Assembly (NCBI RefSeq): GCF_026625805.1
Contig: NZ_CP113064.1
Location: forward strand, 1,054,001-1,118,000
DNA from: Brevundimonas sp. SL130
GTDB taxonomy: Bacteria > Pseudomonadota > Alphaproteobacteria > Caulobacterales > Caulobacteraceae
Reading direction: 5' to 3'
Length of the DNA stretch: 64,000 nucleotides
Below, piece after piece: positions 32,247 through 44,772 of this stretch (its first letter is position 1; every line of letters begins with the position of its first letter). Under the pieces are notes generated by a model. The model did no database searches, was not told the origin of the DNA, and was given only the letters and a program-made list of their open reading frames with translations. Position numbers and translations under genes: made by a program.

Positions 32247-33185
32247 TCAGCCATCAGCCGTGCGCACCAGGTTGCTTTTGATCTGCGCTGATCCGTCCGC
32301 AGCCAGATCCATCCGCGTCGTCTCCAGGAGAAGCGGGCCTCGAATGGCTGCGTTCACGGCGGTAAGTCCCCCTGCGGAATGTGACCGCCGGCTGATGAGA
32401 TAGCGCAACGAGATACGTTCGTGGTCCGCCGTATCCGGCTGAGTTCCATGCAGGGTGAACGGGTGCCAGAGGGCGGCGAATCCCGCTTGGCCTGTCAGAA
32501 CGGTCTGTCGCACCTCGACAGACTGCCCATCCGGGCTGCTGTAGAGCCAGGCTTGTCCGTCCTTGCGCGAGAGCATGTGCGGGAAGGTTGTCGCGCCGAG
32601 CACATGGCTGCCCTCAAGCAGGAAAAGCGGCGCGTCAGATCGGGCGACCGGATGAAGGTAGACATAGACGGTGACAAAATCGGCTTCCTGGTCTTTGAAG
32701 TCGATGATGTCCTGGTGGAAGTCGATCCCGTAAAAATAGGTCACATCCCGGTACTCGGGTTTCACATACGGGCCCAGATTGTTGACGGGGGCGCCTTCGA
32801 TGCGCGCCTTCAACCAGTTTGGAATGGACCGGGATGGAACGCCGCAGACAATCTTGCGGTCTGTGATGACATAGTCAGGTCCAAGCACCTCTGTGAGGGC
32901 GCTCACCATGCCGCGATCCTGCTCAACAAAGGCCAGATCTTCATCGAACCGTTCAAGAAGATTTCGCCCAGGACGAGGGTTTACGCCGCGATACTGGGGA
33001 TCAAGGTCGAAGACCTCTTCTTCTAGGAACAGGCTCTCGTCGAACCGACGCACAGCCCTGATCTTGCTCAGCAGCGCTGTCGCGCCTGCGGGGTCCAGCG
33101 GCCAGTCGAACCGATATGCGCCATCAGAGATCAGGATCTCTGTCACAGATGGCCCTATGCTGGTGTTCTCGGCCGCCGTGCTCAT
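32247..33185 (-). CDS. Phytanoyl-CoA dioxygenase (PhyH) family protein, second copy
   Basis: This 312-residue Fe(II)/2OG oxygenase has FYGIDFHQDIIDF (H-x-D, about 156-161), HPFTLHGTQPDTADHERISLRYL with the third ligand His and the 2OG Arg. It belongs to another PhyH branch than the 26899-27681 copy. It is first gene of a - strand run with the two DegT-type enzymes. A good SD (GGGAAGG) precedes the ATG at 33185. It would hydroxylate or oxidise an intermediate of the decoration pathway. Confidence 0.8.
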   Translation of the reverse strand: MSTAAENTSIGPSVTEILISDGAYRFDWPLDPAGATALLSKIRAVRRFDESLFLEEEVFDLDPQYRGVNPRPGRNLLERFDEDLAFVEQDRGMVSALTEVLGPDYVITDRKIVCGVPSRSIPNWLKARIEGAPVNNLGPYVKPEYRDVTYFYGIDFHQDIIDFKDQEADFVTVYVYLHPVARSDAPLFLLEGSHVLGATTFPHMLSRKDGQAWLYSSPDGQSVEVRQTVLTGQAGFAALWHPFTLHGTQPDTADHERISLRYLISRRSHSAGGLTAVNAAIRGPLLLETTRMDLAADGSAQIKSNLVRTADG

Positions 33186-33525
33186 TGCCTTCCCCGTTCG
33201 TAGTCGTTTGCGTGTTATCCTGCGGTGGTGAACCGCTCGTGAGCTGCGGGCGAAAAGAGGTTCTCAACCTTGCGAGCCCTCGAAAGTTGAGGGACGTTCG
33301 GATCAAACTACCCTGATTCCGGTCTGGATCGAGCGGTTAGAGTTTCGGCGGCAAAGCTAACGGAGCAGCGACTGTGTGGTCAGAGTCGTAGTGCAGCGAC
33401 TTCGATTGTCGCGATGGCTTTTGAGACTGTATTGTCAGTTCAATAGTCGTGCATCGCAGCGGCAAATCGCGTAGCTAAGCGAGAGGACAACCCGGCTGAA
33501 CCTTTTCGCGGGGACATTAAACGCC
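33186..33525. other. Intergenic region, divergent promoters, no gene seen
   Basis: This 340-bp stretch lies between divergent PhyH and the pseG operon. It must hold the promoters for both. It is richer in A/T than its surroundings and has no convincing sigma-54, ftr or SOS element and no long coding frame. No strong terminator is seen. Confidence 0.5.
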
Positions 33526-33627
33526 ATGACCCACGTCGAAATCGAGGTTCAGGACATGGACGCCAAGGTGGATTGGCGGCTGACCGAACGCCAACAAAGT
33601 CTGCCTCATTCCGGCGCATCGCGATGA
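33526..33627 (+). CDS. Small upstream ORF coupled to pseG
   Basis: A 33-residue ORF (begins MTHVEIEVQDMDAKVDWRLT) ends in the ATGA that starts pseG. It may be a leader peptide that couples translation of the pseGHI run, or the remnant of a larger gene. The SD is weak and the family is unknown. Its base use is similar to that of pseG. Confidence 0.4.
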   Translation: MTHVEIEVQDMDAKVDWRLTERQQSLPHSGASR

Positions 33628-34616
33628 CTACGCCGGGATTGCTTATAGTGTTCACCGAAGGCGATCGGGTCCGGGGCCTCGGCCACGTCAGTCGGTGCAG
33701 CGCATATGCGGAAGGCTGGTTGCTGCGAGGCGGACAGGTTCGCTGGATTCTGGACGGTGACGCGGTCGCCGTCGCCGCGATCGGCTCCGGGCAGGACGTG
33801 ATCCAGCGTCGCTGGCAGGAGGACGGGCAGAGCCCGAGCGGTCTGCGGGCGGGCATCGCTCTGATCGACAGCTATGTCGCCTCGGTCGAGGCCATGGAGA
33901 CGATCGCATCCAATTCTGACGTCATAGTCTTCATCGATGACCTGGGCTCGTCCTATCCGTCGGGCGTGGTCGTTCATCCGGCCCCCGATCGGCCGGTCTC
34001 CGAGACCTCCGAAAACGAATGGGTGCTGAACGGTCCGTCGTGGCAGCCTTTGCGTCCGCCGTTCTGGGATCTGCCGGAGCGTCTGCCCGCGCGGCCCGAC
34101 ATCGAGCGGATTCTGGTGATCTTCGGCGGAGGCGATCTGCACGGGCTCGGCGTGCCCATGGCCCGTTTGGCCCAGCAGGCCTACCCTGCGGGGAGGATCG
34201 ATCTGGTGCTGGGAGCCGGCCAGCCGGCGCCGCCCGTGATGCCCGGCGTGTCCGTACATCAGGCGATCGACGCCGCCGCCATAGCGTCCCTGATGCTGGA
34301 GGCGGACATCGCAATCAGCGGTGCGGGGCAGACGGTGTTCGAACTCGCCCGGTGTGGAACGCCGGCCATCCTCGTCGGAATCGCCGCCAACCAGAAGGCC
34401 AATCTCGATCACTGGCCGGCCTTGTGCGGCTATATTGTCGCGGGCGTTTGGGACGCTGCGGACCTCGAGGCGCGAGTGAAGGCGGCAATGGCTCAACTGC
34501 GGGATCCGGTTGCGCGACAGAGCATCGGCGCCAGAGCCGCAGGCGTGGTCGACGGGCAGGGGGTTCGACGTCTGTTCGATCATCTCGAACGGTCCATGGT
34601 TCAGGAGCGCGTCTGA
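33624..34616 (+). CDS. pseG: UDP-2,4-diacetamido-2,4,6-trideoxy-beta-L-altropyranose hydrolase
   Basis: This 330-residue enzyme removes UDP in the Pse pathway, giving 2,4-diacetamido-2,4,6-trideoxy-L-altrose. It shows the PseG N-terminal motif GDRVRGLGHVSRCSAYAEGW with the Gly-rich loop and catalytic His, and the C-terminal MurG-like DIAISGAGQTVFELARCGTPAILVGIAANQ (in part). ATG 33624 is chosen; an in-frame start at 33573 lies inside the small ORF. The stop overlaps the pseH start (TGATG). Confidence 0.9.
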   Translation: MTTPGLLIVFTEGDRVRGLGHVSRCSAYAEGWLLRGGQVRWILDGDAVAVAAIGSGQDVIQRRWQEDGQSPSGLRAGIALIDSYVASVEAMETIASNSDVIVFIDDLGSSYPSGVVVHPAPDRPVSETSENEWVLNGPSWQPLRPPFWDLPERLPARPDIERILVIFGGGDLHGLGVPMARLAQQAYPAGRIDLVLGAGQPAPPVMPGVSVHQAIDAAAIASLMLEADIAISGAGQTVFELARCGTPAILVGIAANQKANLDHWPALCGYIVAGVWDAADLEARVKAAMAQLRDPVARQSIGARAAGVVDGQGVRRLFDHLERSMVQERV

Positions 34617-35173
34617 TGCGATATGCCGATTGCCGATTGCGGCCGATGGCTGAAGGGGATCGCGCCCTCGTCCTGTCGTGGCGCAATCAGGATCGGATCC
34701 GCGCCAATATGTATAGCGACCATGTCATCACGGTCGACGAGCATGCCCGTTGGTTCGATCGGAGCTTGGCCGACCGATCCGCCGTCTATCGCATATTTGA
34801 ATACAGCGACCGGCCGGTCGGCTTCGTATCCTTCACCGAAATTGACCGGACCCATGGCCGCGCCAACTGGGCATTTTATCTGGGTGAGACGGACACGCCG
34901 CGCGGATCGGGCGCCGCCATGGAACTGCTCGCGCTGGACGAGGCGTTCGGGCCGGTCGGAATCCGCAAACTGTGCTGCGAGGTGTTCGCCTTCAACGGCG
35001 GCGTCGTCCGGCTGCACGAGCGGTTTGGCTTCACCCGCGAAGGCTTGCTCGCGAAAGCGCGTCTGAAGGATGGCGAGATGCAGGATATCATCTGTATGGC
35101 GCGGTTGGCCGACGACTGGCCTTCTGATCGGGCGGCCTTGATGGCGAGCGTATTCAAGGAAGATGCGGCATGA
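34616..35173 (+). CDS. pseH: UDP-4-amino-4,6-dideoxy-N-acetyl-beta-L-altrosamine N-acetyltransferase
   Basis: This 185-residue GNAT acetylates the 4-amino group of the PseC product. It has LRPMAEGDRALVLSWRNQDRIRANMYSDH (in part), a typical PseH start where WRN and R contact the sugar, and VFAFNGGVVRLHERFGFTREG. Position between pseG and pseI supports PseH rather than a general RimJ. It overlaps both neighbours by 1-4 bp. Confidence 0.88.
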   Translation: MRYADCRLRPMAEGDRALVLSWRNQDRIRANMYSDHVITVDEHARWFDRSLADRSAVYRIFEYSDRPVGFVSFTEIDRTHGRANWAFYLGETDTPRGSGAAMELLALDEAFGPVGIRKLCCEVFAFNGGVVRLHERFGFTREGLLAKARLKDGEMQDIICMARLADDWPSDRAALMASVFKEDAA

Positions 35174-36195
35174 GCTTCACCTATCCGGACCATGTGTTCA
35201 TGGTGGCGGAGCTTTCGGCCAACCATGGCGGTTCGCTTGAGGTTTGCCTCGAGACCGTGCGCGCTGCGGCGGCGGCTGGGGCCGATGCGATCAAGGTCCA
35301 GACCTACACGGCGGACGGGATCACCCTTGACTGCCAGACGACGCCTTTCCAGATCAACGACGGAACCCTGTGGGACGGCGCGACCCTGCACGACCTCTAC
35401 CTCGAGGCTCAAACGCCTTGGGAATGGCATGCACCGATCCAGGCGGAGGCCCATCGTCTCGGCCTGACCTTCTTCTCGTCGCCGTTCGATCTCGAGGCCG
35501 TCGACTTCCTGGATGAGATGGACGTGCCGATCTTCAAGATCGCCTCGTTCGAGATCGCGGACATCCCGCTGATCGAACATGCGGCGTCCAAGGGGCGCGC
35601 GATGATCATCTCCACCGGCATCGCCAACATGGGCGACATCGAGGAGGCGATCGCGGCCTGTCATCGGCAAGGCAACCATGACATCACCCTGCTGAAATGC
35701 ACCTCGGCTTATCCGGCGCTGCCGTCGGACGCCAATCTGGCGACGATACCGGTCTGGGCGAAGACCTTCGGCCTCAGGATGGGCTTGTCGGATCACACGA
35801 CCGAGAATGCGGTCGCCATCGCCGCAGTGGCGCTGGGCGCCCGGGTGATCGAGAAGCACTTCATTCTCGACCGCGCCATCGGCGGACCTGACGCCAGCTT
35901 CTCGCTGACGCCGGACGAGTTCGCCGGCCTGGTTAAAGGCGTCAGGATCGCTGAACAAGCCATCGGCGGCGTCCAGTCTGGACCCACGGGCCAGGCCCTG
36001 GTCAACCGCCGCTTCGGCCGATCACTGTTTATCGCGATGGACATGAAGAAGGGGGAGGCTTTGACGCCCGAGAACCTTCGTTCCGTCCGCCCCGGCGACG
36101 GCCTCCACCCCCGGCATTATCGCGAGCTCCTCGGGCGCAGACTGCGGCAGGACGCTGCGAAGGGCACGCCGCTGGTCTGGTCATTGCTGGACTGA
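35170..36195 (+). CDS. pseI: Pseudaminic acid synthase
   Basis: This 341-residue NeuB-family enzyme condenses the altrose intermediate with phosphoenolpyruvate to Pse. Motifs: MVAELSANHGGSLE, ADAIKVQTYTADGITLDC, FFSSPFDLEAVDFL, LKCTSAYPALPSDANL, LGARVIEKHFILDRAIGGPDASFSL (in part), and a C-terminal SAF (antifreeze-like) domain from about residue 285 (RRSLF-like RRFGRSLFIAMDMKKGEALT). It is the third gene of the coupled pseG-pseH-pseI run. Confidence 0.93.
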   Translation: MSFTYPDHVFMVAELSANHGGSLEVCLETVRAAAAAGADAIKVQTYTADGITLDCQTTPFQINDGTLWDGATLHDLYLEAQTPWEWHAPIQAEAHRLGLTFFSSPFDLEAVDFLDEMDVPIFKIASFEIADIPLIEHAASKGRAMIISTGIANMGDIEEAIAACHRQGNHDITLLKCTSAYPALPSDANLATIPVWAKTFGLRMGLSDHTTENAVAIAAVALGARVIEKHFILDRAIGGPDASFSLTPDEFAGLVKGVRIAEQAIGGVQSGPTGQALVNRRFGRSLFIAMDMKKGEALTPENLRSVRPGDGLHPRHYRELLGRRLRQDAAKGTPLVWSLLD

Positions 36196-36341
36196 CAGAC
36201 CATGGGGCAATCGCGATGAGGGGGTGTTGCTGATGCTGCTCAGGACGTGCTCTACACTTGCATTAGAGCCGTCCGGGCGCTCTTCAGACGCGTTGGCGCG
36301 GCGGATCCGGGTCTGCGCGCAGCATCACCTAGGGCACCTGA

Positions 36342-37502
<1,161 letters not shown>

Positions 37503-37764
37503 GGATACTCCCTCGTGAGCTGCCCCCGGTTTCGTTGACCCCAGGGTCGGGGCAAGCGGTAAAGTCTCAACGACGAAGGTTTCTCGCAAGCAGTTGTGGC
37601 GGACGGATCGTTGCACGCCGTCGCTCAACAATCGGACCCCTGCAATTTCGCAAACGGGTCGCGCGCTGCCATCACGCAGGCGCCGAAGCGAGATGTTCGG
37701 ATCGTCACCGCGAGCAATCAGCGCCGGTGAATTCCCGCCCGAGGATGACGGAGGGAGTGAGGCG
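37503..37764. other. Non-coding gap with half of a palindromic repeat and possible IS-end remnant
   Basis: The 262 bp between the pseF remnant and sodC hold no gene. CCCGAGGATGACGG at 37738-37751 is the exact reverse complement of 20008-20021. TGAGCTGCCCCCGGTTTCGT at 37516-37535 looks like the end of an IS3-type element, but no transposase is near; this is only a suggestion. Confidence 0.35.
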
Positions 37765-38340
37765 TCAGCTCGCGCTTAAGGCCGCGCAGGCCACCCGCGC
37801 GCCGGCGCCGCCGATGGGCTGGCTGGCGTGGTCGTCGGGATTGGCGTGGATGATGATGGCCGAGCCGTCGGCGTCCCACAGCCACTGGCCCGGTCCTTCC
37901 GCAGAAATCCGCGCGCGGGTGGTGAACAGTTCGGCGTTCACCTTGCCGTCCGCCCCGGCATAGATGTTCGGCAGATCGCCGTCGTCCGGCCCGGCCGCGT
38001 TCAGCAGGCCGTGCGGCGCCTTGGGCTCGCCGTGGTTGATATGGGCGCCGGACGAGGTGAAGGGCGCGGCGCAGGCGCCGGTCGCATGGATATGGATGCC
38101 GTGCCAGCCGGGCGTCAGGCCCGAGGCCTCGATCTTGATCACCAGGCCGGTCGGCCCCTGGCGCAGGTCCACTCGGCCGATGGTCTCGCCCTGCGCATTG
38201 ACCAGAACCGCCTGTCCAGCGGCGCCGACGGGCGCGCGCTCGGCCTGCATCTGGGCCGCGCCGGCGGCGGACGCGCAGGCTCCGGCGAGGGCCAGCGGGG
38301 CGGCGAAGAGCAGGGCGGCGGCGAGGCGGTTCATGCGCAT
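37765..38340 (-). CDS. sodC: Superoxide dismutase [Cu-Zn], periplasmic
   Basis: This 191-residue protein has a signal peptide (MRMNRLAAALLFAAPLALAGACASA, in part) and the SodC motifs GWHGIHIHATGACAAPF (copper His residues) and AHINHGEPKAPHGLLN, then GDLPNIYAG and SAIIIHANPDDHASQPIGGAGARVACA (in part). It destroys superoxide in the periplasm. A Cys in GACAS suggests a lipoprotein may be possible. It is divergent from gyrA. Confidence 0.93.
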   Translation of the reverse strand: MRMNRLAAALLFAAPLALAGACASAAGAAQMQAERAPVGAAGQAVLVNAQGETIGRVDLRQGPTGLVIKIEASGLTPGWHGIHIHATGACAAPFTSSGAHINHGEPKAPHGLLNAAGPDDGDLPNIYAGADGKVNAELFTTRARISAEGPGQWLWDADGSAIIIHANPDDHASQPIGGAGARVACAALSAS

Positions 38341-38462
38341 GTGAAAAGTCCTTTCAGAGACGGGCTTTCACGGCGACGTCGCTTTGCCTCCGGGGCCCTT
38401 GGATGCTAGAAATCGTCACAGCGGATCACGTTCCGATTCCGGCCGCATAAAGCCACGCTTCC

Positions 38463-41237
<2,775 letters not shown>

Positions 41238-41245
41238 AACCAAGA

Positions 41246-41389
41246 CCCTCTCCCAGCGGGAGAGGGCTTGAGCGCACGGCGGCGAAGCCGTCGTCCTTGC
41301 GCGAAAGGGTGAGGGGCAGGTGGTGCGAGCTAGCCCACCGGCGGTCCCTCATCCGGCCCTTCGGGCCACCTTCTCCCCACGGGAGAAGG
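41246..41389. repeat. Palindromic intergenic repeat pair after gyrA
   Basis: CCCTCTCCC-agc-GGGAGAGGG (41246-41266) and CCTTCTCCC-cac-GGGAGAAGG (41369-41389) bracket a unit typical of alphaproteobacterial palindromic repeats. The first hairpin lies 9 bp after gyrA and may terminate it. Confidence 0.7.
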
Positions 41390-41410
41390 AAGGAGGAGAG
41401 GGGAGCGGCC

Positions 41411-42223
41411 ATGACGTCTGACATCCTGATCAACGGCGAACCCGCCAGCCCTGACGACCTGGCCCACCAAGCCCTGGTCAACTACGGCGCCTACACCTCC
41501 TTCCGCGTCGAGCACGGCGCGGTCCGGGGGCTGGACCTGCATCTCGCCCGCCTGGGCCAGGCCGCCGTCGAACTGTTCGGCGAAAGCCCCGGCGAGGCTG
41601 AGTTCCGGCGTCTGTTGGCGCGCGCTGTTGAGGGACGTGACAAGGCCTGGATGCGCGTCAGCCTGTTCTCGCCCGAGATCGGCCATCGCGATCCGTCCTT
41701 CGTCGGCCGGCCCAAGGTGATGACCGTCGTCTCGCCGCCCCCGCCGCCCCTGGCCGCCCAGATGCGGGTGACGGCCGTTAAATACGAGCGCAAGCCGGCG
41801 CACCTGAAACATGTCGCCACCTTCGGCGCCACTTGCGCGCGCCGCACTGCGCGGGCGGCGGGCTTCGACGACGCCCTGTTTGTCGATGACCAAGGCCATG
41901 TGTCCGAAGGCGTGACCTGGAACATCGGCTTCATCAAGGGGAATGGCGTTGTCTGGCCCCAGGCGCCGATGCTGGCGGGCGTGACCCAGGTCCTGATCGA
42001 GCGGGGGCTGGCCGAGGTTGGCCTGTCGTCGCAGACCCGCCCGGTGCATGTTTCCGAACTGGCGGGCTTCGATGGCGCATTCCTGTGCAACAGCGCCACG
42101 CCGGCCTGTCCCATCACGGCCGTTGACGACACGGTTTTCGCCGTCGATCCGACCCTGATGACTGCGATCGAAACCGCCTGGGCCGCCAATGATCCGCTGC
42201 CTTTGACAGTCCAGCACGCCTAA
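41411..42223 (+). CDS. Class IV aminotransferase
   Basis: This 270-residue PLP enzyme of the branched-chain/D-amino acid/ADC lyase fold has the lysine in KPAHLKHVATFGATCARR and the GHVSEGVTWNIGFI motif that binds PLP phosphate. It could be a D-amino acid or 4-amino-4-deoxychorismate-type enzyme; the substrate is not clear. ATG 41411 follows GGAGAGGGGAGCGGCC. Confidence 0.82.
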   Translation: MTSDILINGEPASPDDLAHQALVNYGAYTSFRVEHGAVRGLDLHLARLGQAAVELFGESPGEAEFRRLLARAVEGRDKAWMRVSLFSPEIGHRDPSFVGRPKVMTVVSPPPPPLAAQMRVTAVKYERKPAHLKHVATFGATCARRTARAAGFDDALFVDDQGHVSEGVTWNIGFIKGNGVVWPQAPMLAGVTQVLIERGLAEVGLSSQTRPVHVSELAGFDGAFLCNSATPACPITAVDDTVFAVDPTLMTAIETAWAANDPLPLTVQHA

Positions 42224-42364
42224 TTCGTCAAGAAAGATCCAGTAAAATCAAATCCGTCGTCAGCAGATTCAGCAATCGGCGCGCCTGGGTTTACGGCGGG
42301 TGTAAGGTTGCTCAATGACCGATGTGACGCCAAGATCCGCCCCGCCGTCCCAACCGCCTGCATT

Positions 42365-42391
42365 GGCGCTTTTGGCGCTTTTGGCGCTTTG
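42365..42391. repeat. Three tandem 9-bp repeats upstream of coaD
   Basis: GGCGCTTTT occurs three times in a row (last copy ending in G) within the 275-bp gap before coaD. It could vary in number by slippage. No other element is seen in the gap. Confidence 0.7.
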
Positions 42392-42498
42392 TCACCCTGT
42401 TTTTACGACACGTCACTACGCCAACCGGCTGCTAGGCCGAACCTTTCGCACCTGCTAAGTCACGCCGAACAGCAGGCGACAGGCTGGGGAGACACGCC

Positions 42499-42987
42499 AT
42501 GCGCATCGGGCTTTATCCGGGCACCTTCGATCCGGTGACCAACGGTCACACCGACATCATCAAGCGGGCGTTGAAGCTGGTGGATCGGCTGGTCATCGGC
42601 GTGGCCCAGAACGACGACAAGGGGCCGTTGTTCACCACGGACGAGCGGGTCGAAATGCTCCAGGCCGAGGTGGCCAACCTGGGCGGCGACATCGTGGTCC
42701 AGCCCTTCTCGACCCTGCTGATGCATTTCGCGGAAGAGCTGAACGCCAATGTCATCATTCGCGGTTTGCGCGCCGTGGCCGATTTCGAATACGAGTTCCA
42801 GATGACGGCCATGAATCAGCGCCTCAATCAGGACATCGAGACGGTATTCCTGATGGCCGACCCGCGGCATCAGGCCATCGCCTCGCGGCTGGTCAAGGAA
42901 ATCGCCCGTCTGGACGGCGCGATCGACAGTTTCGTCAGCCCCGCCATCGCCGCGCGCGTGCGGGACAAGGTCAAGAACAGAGGATGA
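42499..42987 (+). CDS. coaD: Phosphopantetheine adenylyltransferase
   Basis: This 162-residue enzyme converts 4'-phosphopantetheine and ATP to dephospho-CoA. It has GLYPGTFDPVTNGHTDII with the T/H-x-G-H motif, IIRGLRAVADFEYEFQM and ASRLVKEIARLDG. The next gene starts in the ATGA at its stop. Confidence 0.96.
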   Translation: MRIGLYPGTFDPVTNGHTDIIKRALKLVDRLVIGVAQNDDKGPLFTTDERVEMLQAEVANLGGDIVVQPFSTLLMHFAEELNANVIIRGLRAVADFEYEFQMTAMNQRLNQDIETVFLMADPRHQAIASRLVKEIARLDGAIDSFVSPAIAARVRDKVKNRG

Positions 42988-43883
42988 GTTCGTCAATGCG
43001 TCTTGGTGTGATCGCGGCGGCCGCCGCCGCTCTTCTGGCGTCGGTTTCGACCCAGGCTCCGGCTATGGCCCAAGCTCAGGCCGCGGCCCAGGCCCCGGTT
43101 CAGGCTCCCGCTGCGGACTGGCGCACCGTCGCGCCTGAGAACCTGCTGGTCATCGACACCCCCAAGGGCCGGATTCTGGTCGAGCTGACGCCGGTCGCCG
43201 CCCCCGCCCATGCCGAACGTATCCGCACCCTGGCCAACCAGGGCTTCTATGACGGGCTCAAGTTCCACCGCGTCATCCCCGACTTCATGGCCCAGACCGG
43301 CGACCCCCAGGGCACGGGCGAGGGCGGCAGCGAACTGCCGGACCTGAAGGCCGAGTTCAGCTTCCGTCGCGGGCGTGACGCCGGCTTCGTCGCTGTCCCG
43401 AACGCGGGGCAGGGCGTGCGCGGTCTGGTCGGCGTCCTGCCGGTCGAGACCCAGCCCGACGCCCAGATGATGATCACCGCCGACTTCAAGGTCGGCGCCC
43501 ACGGCCTGTTCTGCCCCGGCGTCCTGGGCATGGCCCGCGCCGGCGCGCCCGACACCGCCAACAGCCAGTTCTTCCTGATGATGGGCGACCGGGATCAGTT
43601 GAACGGCGTCTATACCGCCTTCGGCCGCGTGGTCTTGGGCCTGGACGTGGTGAACAAGCTGAACAAGGGCACGGACGCCGACGACGGCAAGGTGGCCAAT
43701 CCCGACGTCATGACGCGGGTCCGCATGGCCTCGGCCCTGCCCGAAGGCGAACGTCCGACGGTGCGGGTTCTGAATCCCGCCAGCGCCGCCTTCGCCGCGC
43801 GTATCGCCGCCACCCGCACCGCGCGCGGCGGCGGCTTCAACATCTGCGACGTCCAGCCGGTGGCCGAGGTCGTCGGCGGTTAG
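42984..43883 (+). CDS. Peptidyl-prolyl cis-trans isomerase, cyclophilin type (first)
   Basis: This 299-residue protein has a Sec signal peptide (cleavage near AMAQAQ) and a cyclophilin domain: YDGLKFHRVIPDFMAQTGDPQGTGEGGSELPDLKAEFSF (in parts) and NSQFFLMMGDRDQLNGVYTAFGRVV (in part). It probably assists folding in the periplasm. It is coupled to coaD and followed by a paralogue 3 bp later. Confidence 0.92.
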   Translation: MSSSMRLGVIAAAAAALLASVSTQAPAMAQAQAAAQAPVQAPAADWRTVAPENLLVIDTPKGRILVELTPVAAPAHAERIRTLANQGFYDGLKFHRVIPDFMAQTGDPQGTGEGGSELPDLKAEFSFRRGRDAGFVAVPNAGQGVRGLVGVLPVETQPDAQMMITADFKVGAHGLFCPGVLGMARAGAPDTANSQFFLMMGDRDQLNGVYTAFGRVVLGLDVVNKLNKGTDADDGKVANPDVMTRVRMASALPEGERPTVRVLNPASAAFAARIAATRTARGGGFNICDVQPVAEVVGG

Positions 43884-43885
43884 AC

Positions 43886-44770
43886 ATGGGCAAGGGGGCA
43901 GGGGCTATGAAGGTTCGAAACGCACTGATCGCGGCGGGGCTGACCGCTCTGTTGTCCGGCCCGGCCCTGGCGCAGCAAGCGGCTGTCCCGTCGCCCCCGC
44001 CCGGCCCGAGCGAATGGCGCGCCGTGGCCCCCGACAATCTTCTGGTCATCGACACGACCAAGGGCCGGATCCTGGTCGAACTGGCCCCCGAGATCGCCCC
44101 GGCCCATGTCGAGCGGATCAAGCTGCTGGCGTCGCGCGGCTTCTACGACAATCTGGCCTGGCACCGGGTCATCGACTGGTTCATGGCCCAGACCGGCGAC
44201 CCCCTGGGCACCGGCGACGGTCAGAGCTGGTACCCCGACCTGAAGGCTGAGTTCACCTTCCGGCGCGGCCCGGACATGGCCTTCACCCCCGCTGCGGCTC
44301 CGGCCGGGGCTCTGGTCGGATTCTATCATTCCGTCCCGGTTCAGACCCAGCCCGACGCCCTGATGGCCGGCACGGCCGACCGCAAGGTCCACGGCTGGGG
44401 CCTCTATTGCCCGGGCGTCGCCGGCATGGCCCGCGACGAGGGCAATGACACCGCCAACAGTCAGTTCTTCCTGATGCGCCAGGCCTATCCCGCCCTGGAC
44501 AAGCGCTACACCGTCTGGGGCCGCGTGGTCGTGGGGCTGGAGATCGTCCGCGCCCTGAAGGCCAGCTCCGAGCCCAGCGGCATCGTCGCCGATCCCGACC
44601 GCATGAGCCGCGTCCGCCTGGCCTCCGACCTGCCCGCCGCAGACCGTCCGGCGGTGCAGATGCTCAACACCACATCGCCGACCTTCCGCGCCCTGATCGA
44701 CCAGGCCCGCCAGGCCAAGGGCGCAGACTTCTCGGTCTGCGACATCGACGTGCCGGTGCGGATGGGTTGA
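43886..44770 (+). CDS. Peptidyl-prolyl cis-trans isomerase, cyclophilin type (second)
   Basis: This 294-residue cyclophilin is a paralogue of the previous gene with the same order of motifs: YDNLAWHRVIDWFMAQTGDP, GTGDGQSWYPDLKAEF and TANSQFFLMRQAYPALDKRY. The signal peptide (MKVRNALIAAGLTALLSGPALA, in part) suggests that the ATG at 43907 is the better start. Both lie in a pair with coaD. It may be periplasmic and redundant with the first. Confidence 0.9.
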   Translation: MGKGAGAMKVRNALIAAGLTALLSGPALAQQAAVPSPPPGPSEWRAVAPDNLLVIDTTKGRILVELAPEIAPAHVERIKLLASRGFYDNLAWHRVIDWFMAQTGDPLGTGDGQSWYPDLKAEFTFRRGPDMAFTPAAAPAGALVGFYHSVPVQTQPDALMAGTADRKVHGWGLYCPGVAGMARDEGNDTANSQFFLMRQAYPALDKRYTVWGRVVVGLEIVRALKASSEPSGIVADPDRMSRVRLASDLPAADRPAVQMLNTTSPTFRALIDQARQAKGADFSVCDIDVPVRMG

Positions 44771-44772
44771 TC

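Noticed and set aside
42308..42538. 76-codon frame before coaD
   Set aside because: It contains the 9-bp tandem repeat, overlaps the coaD start and has no SD or recognisable sequence.
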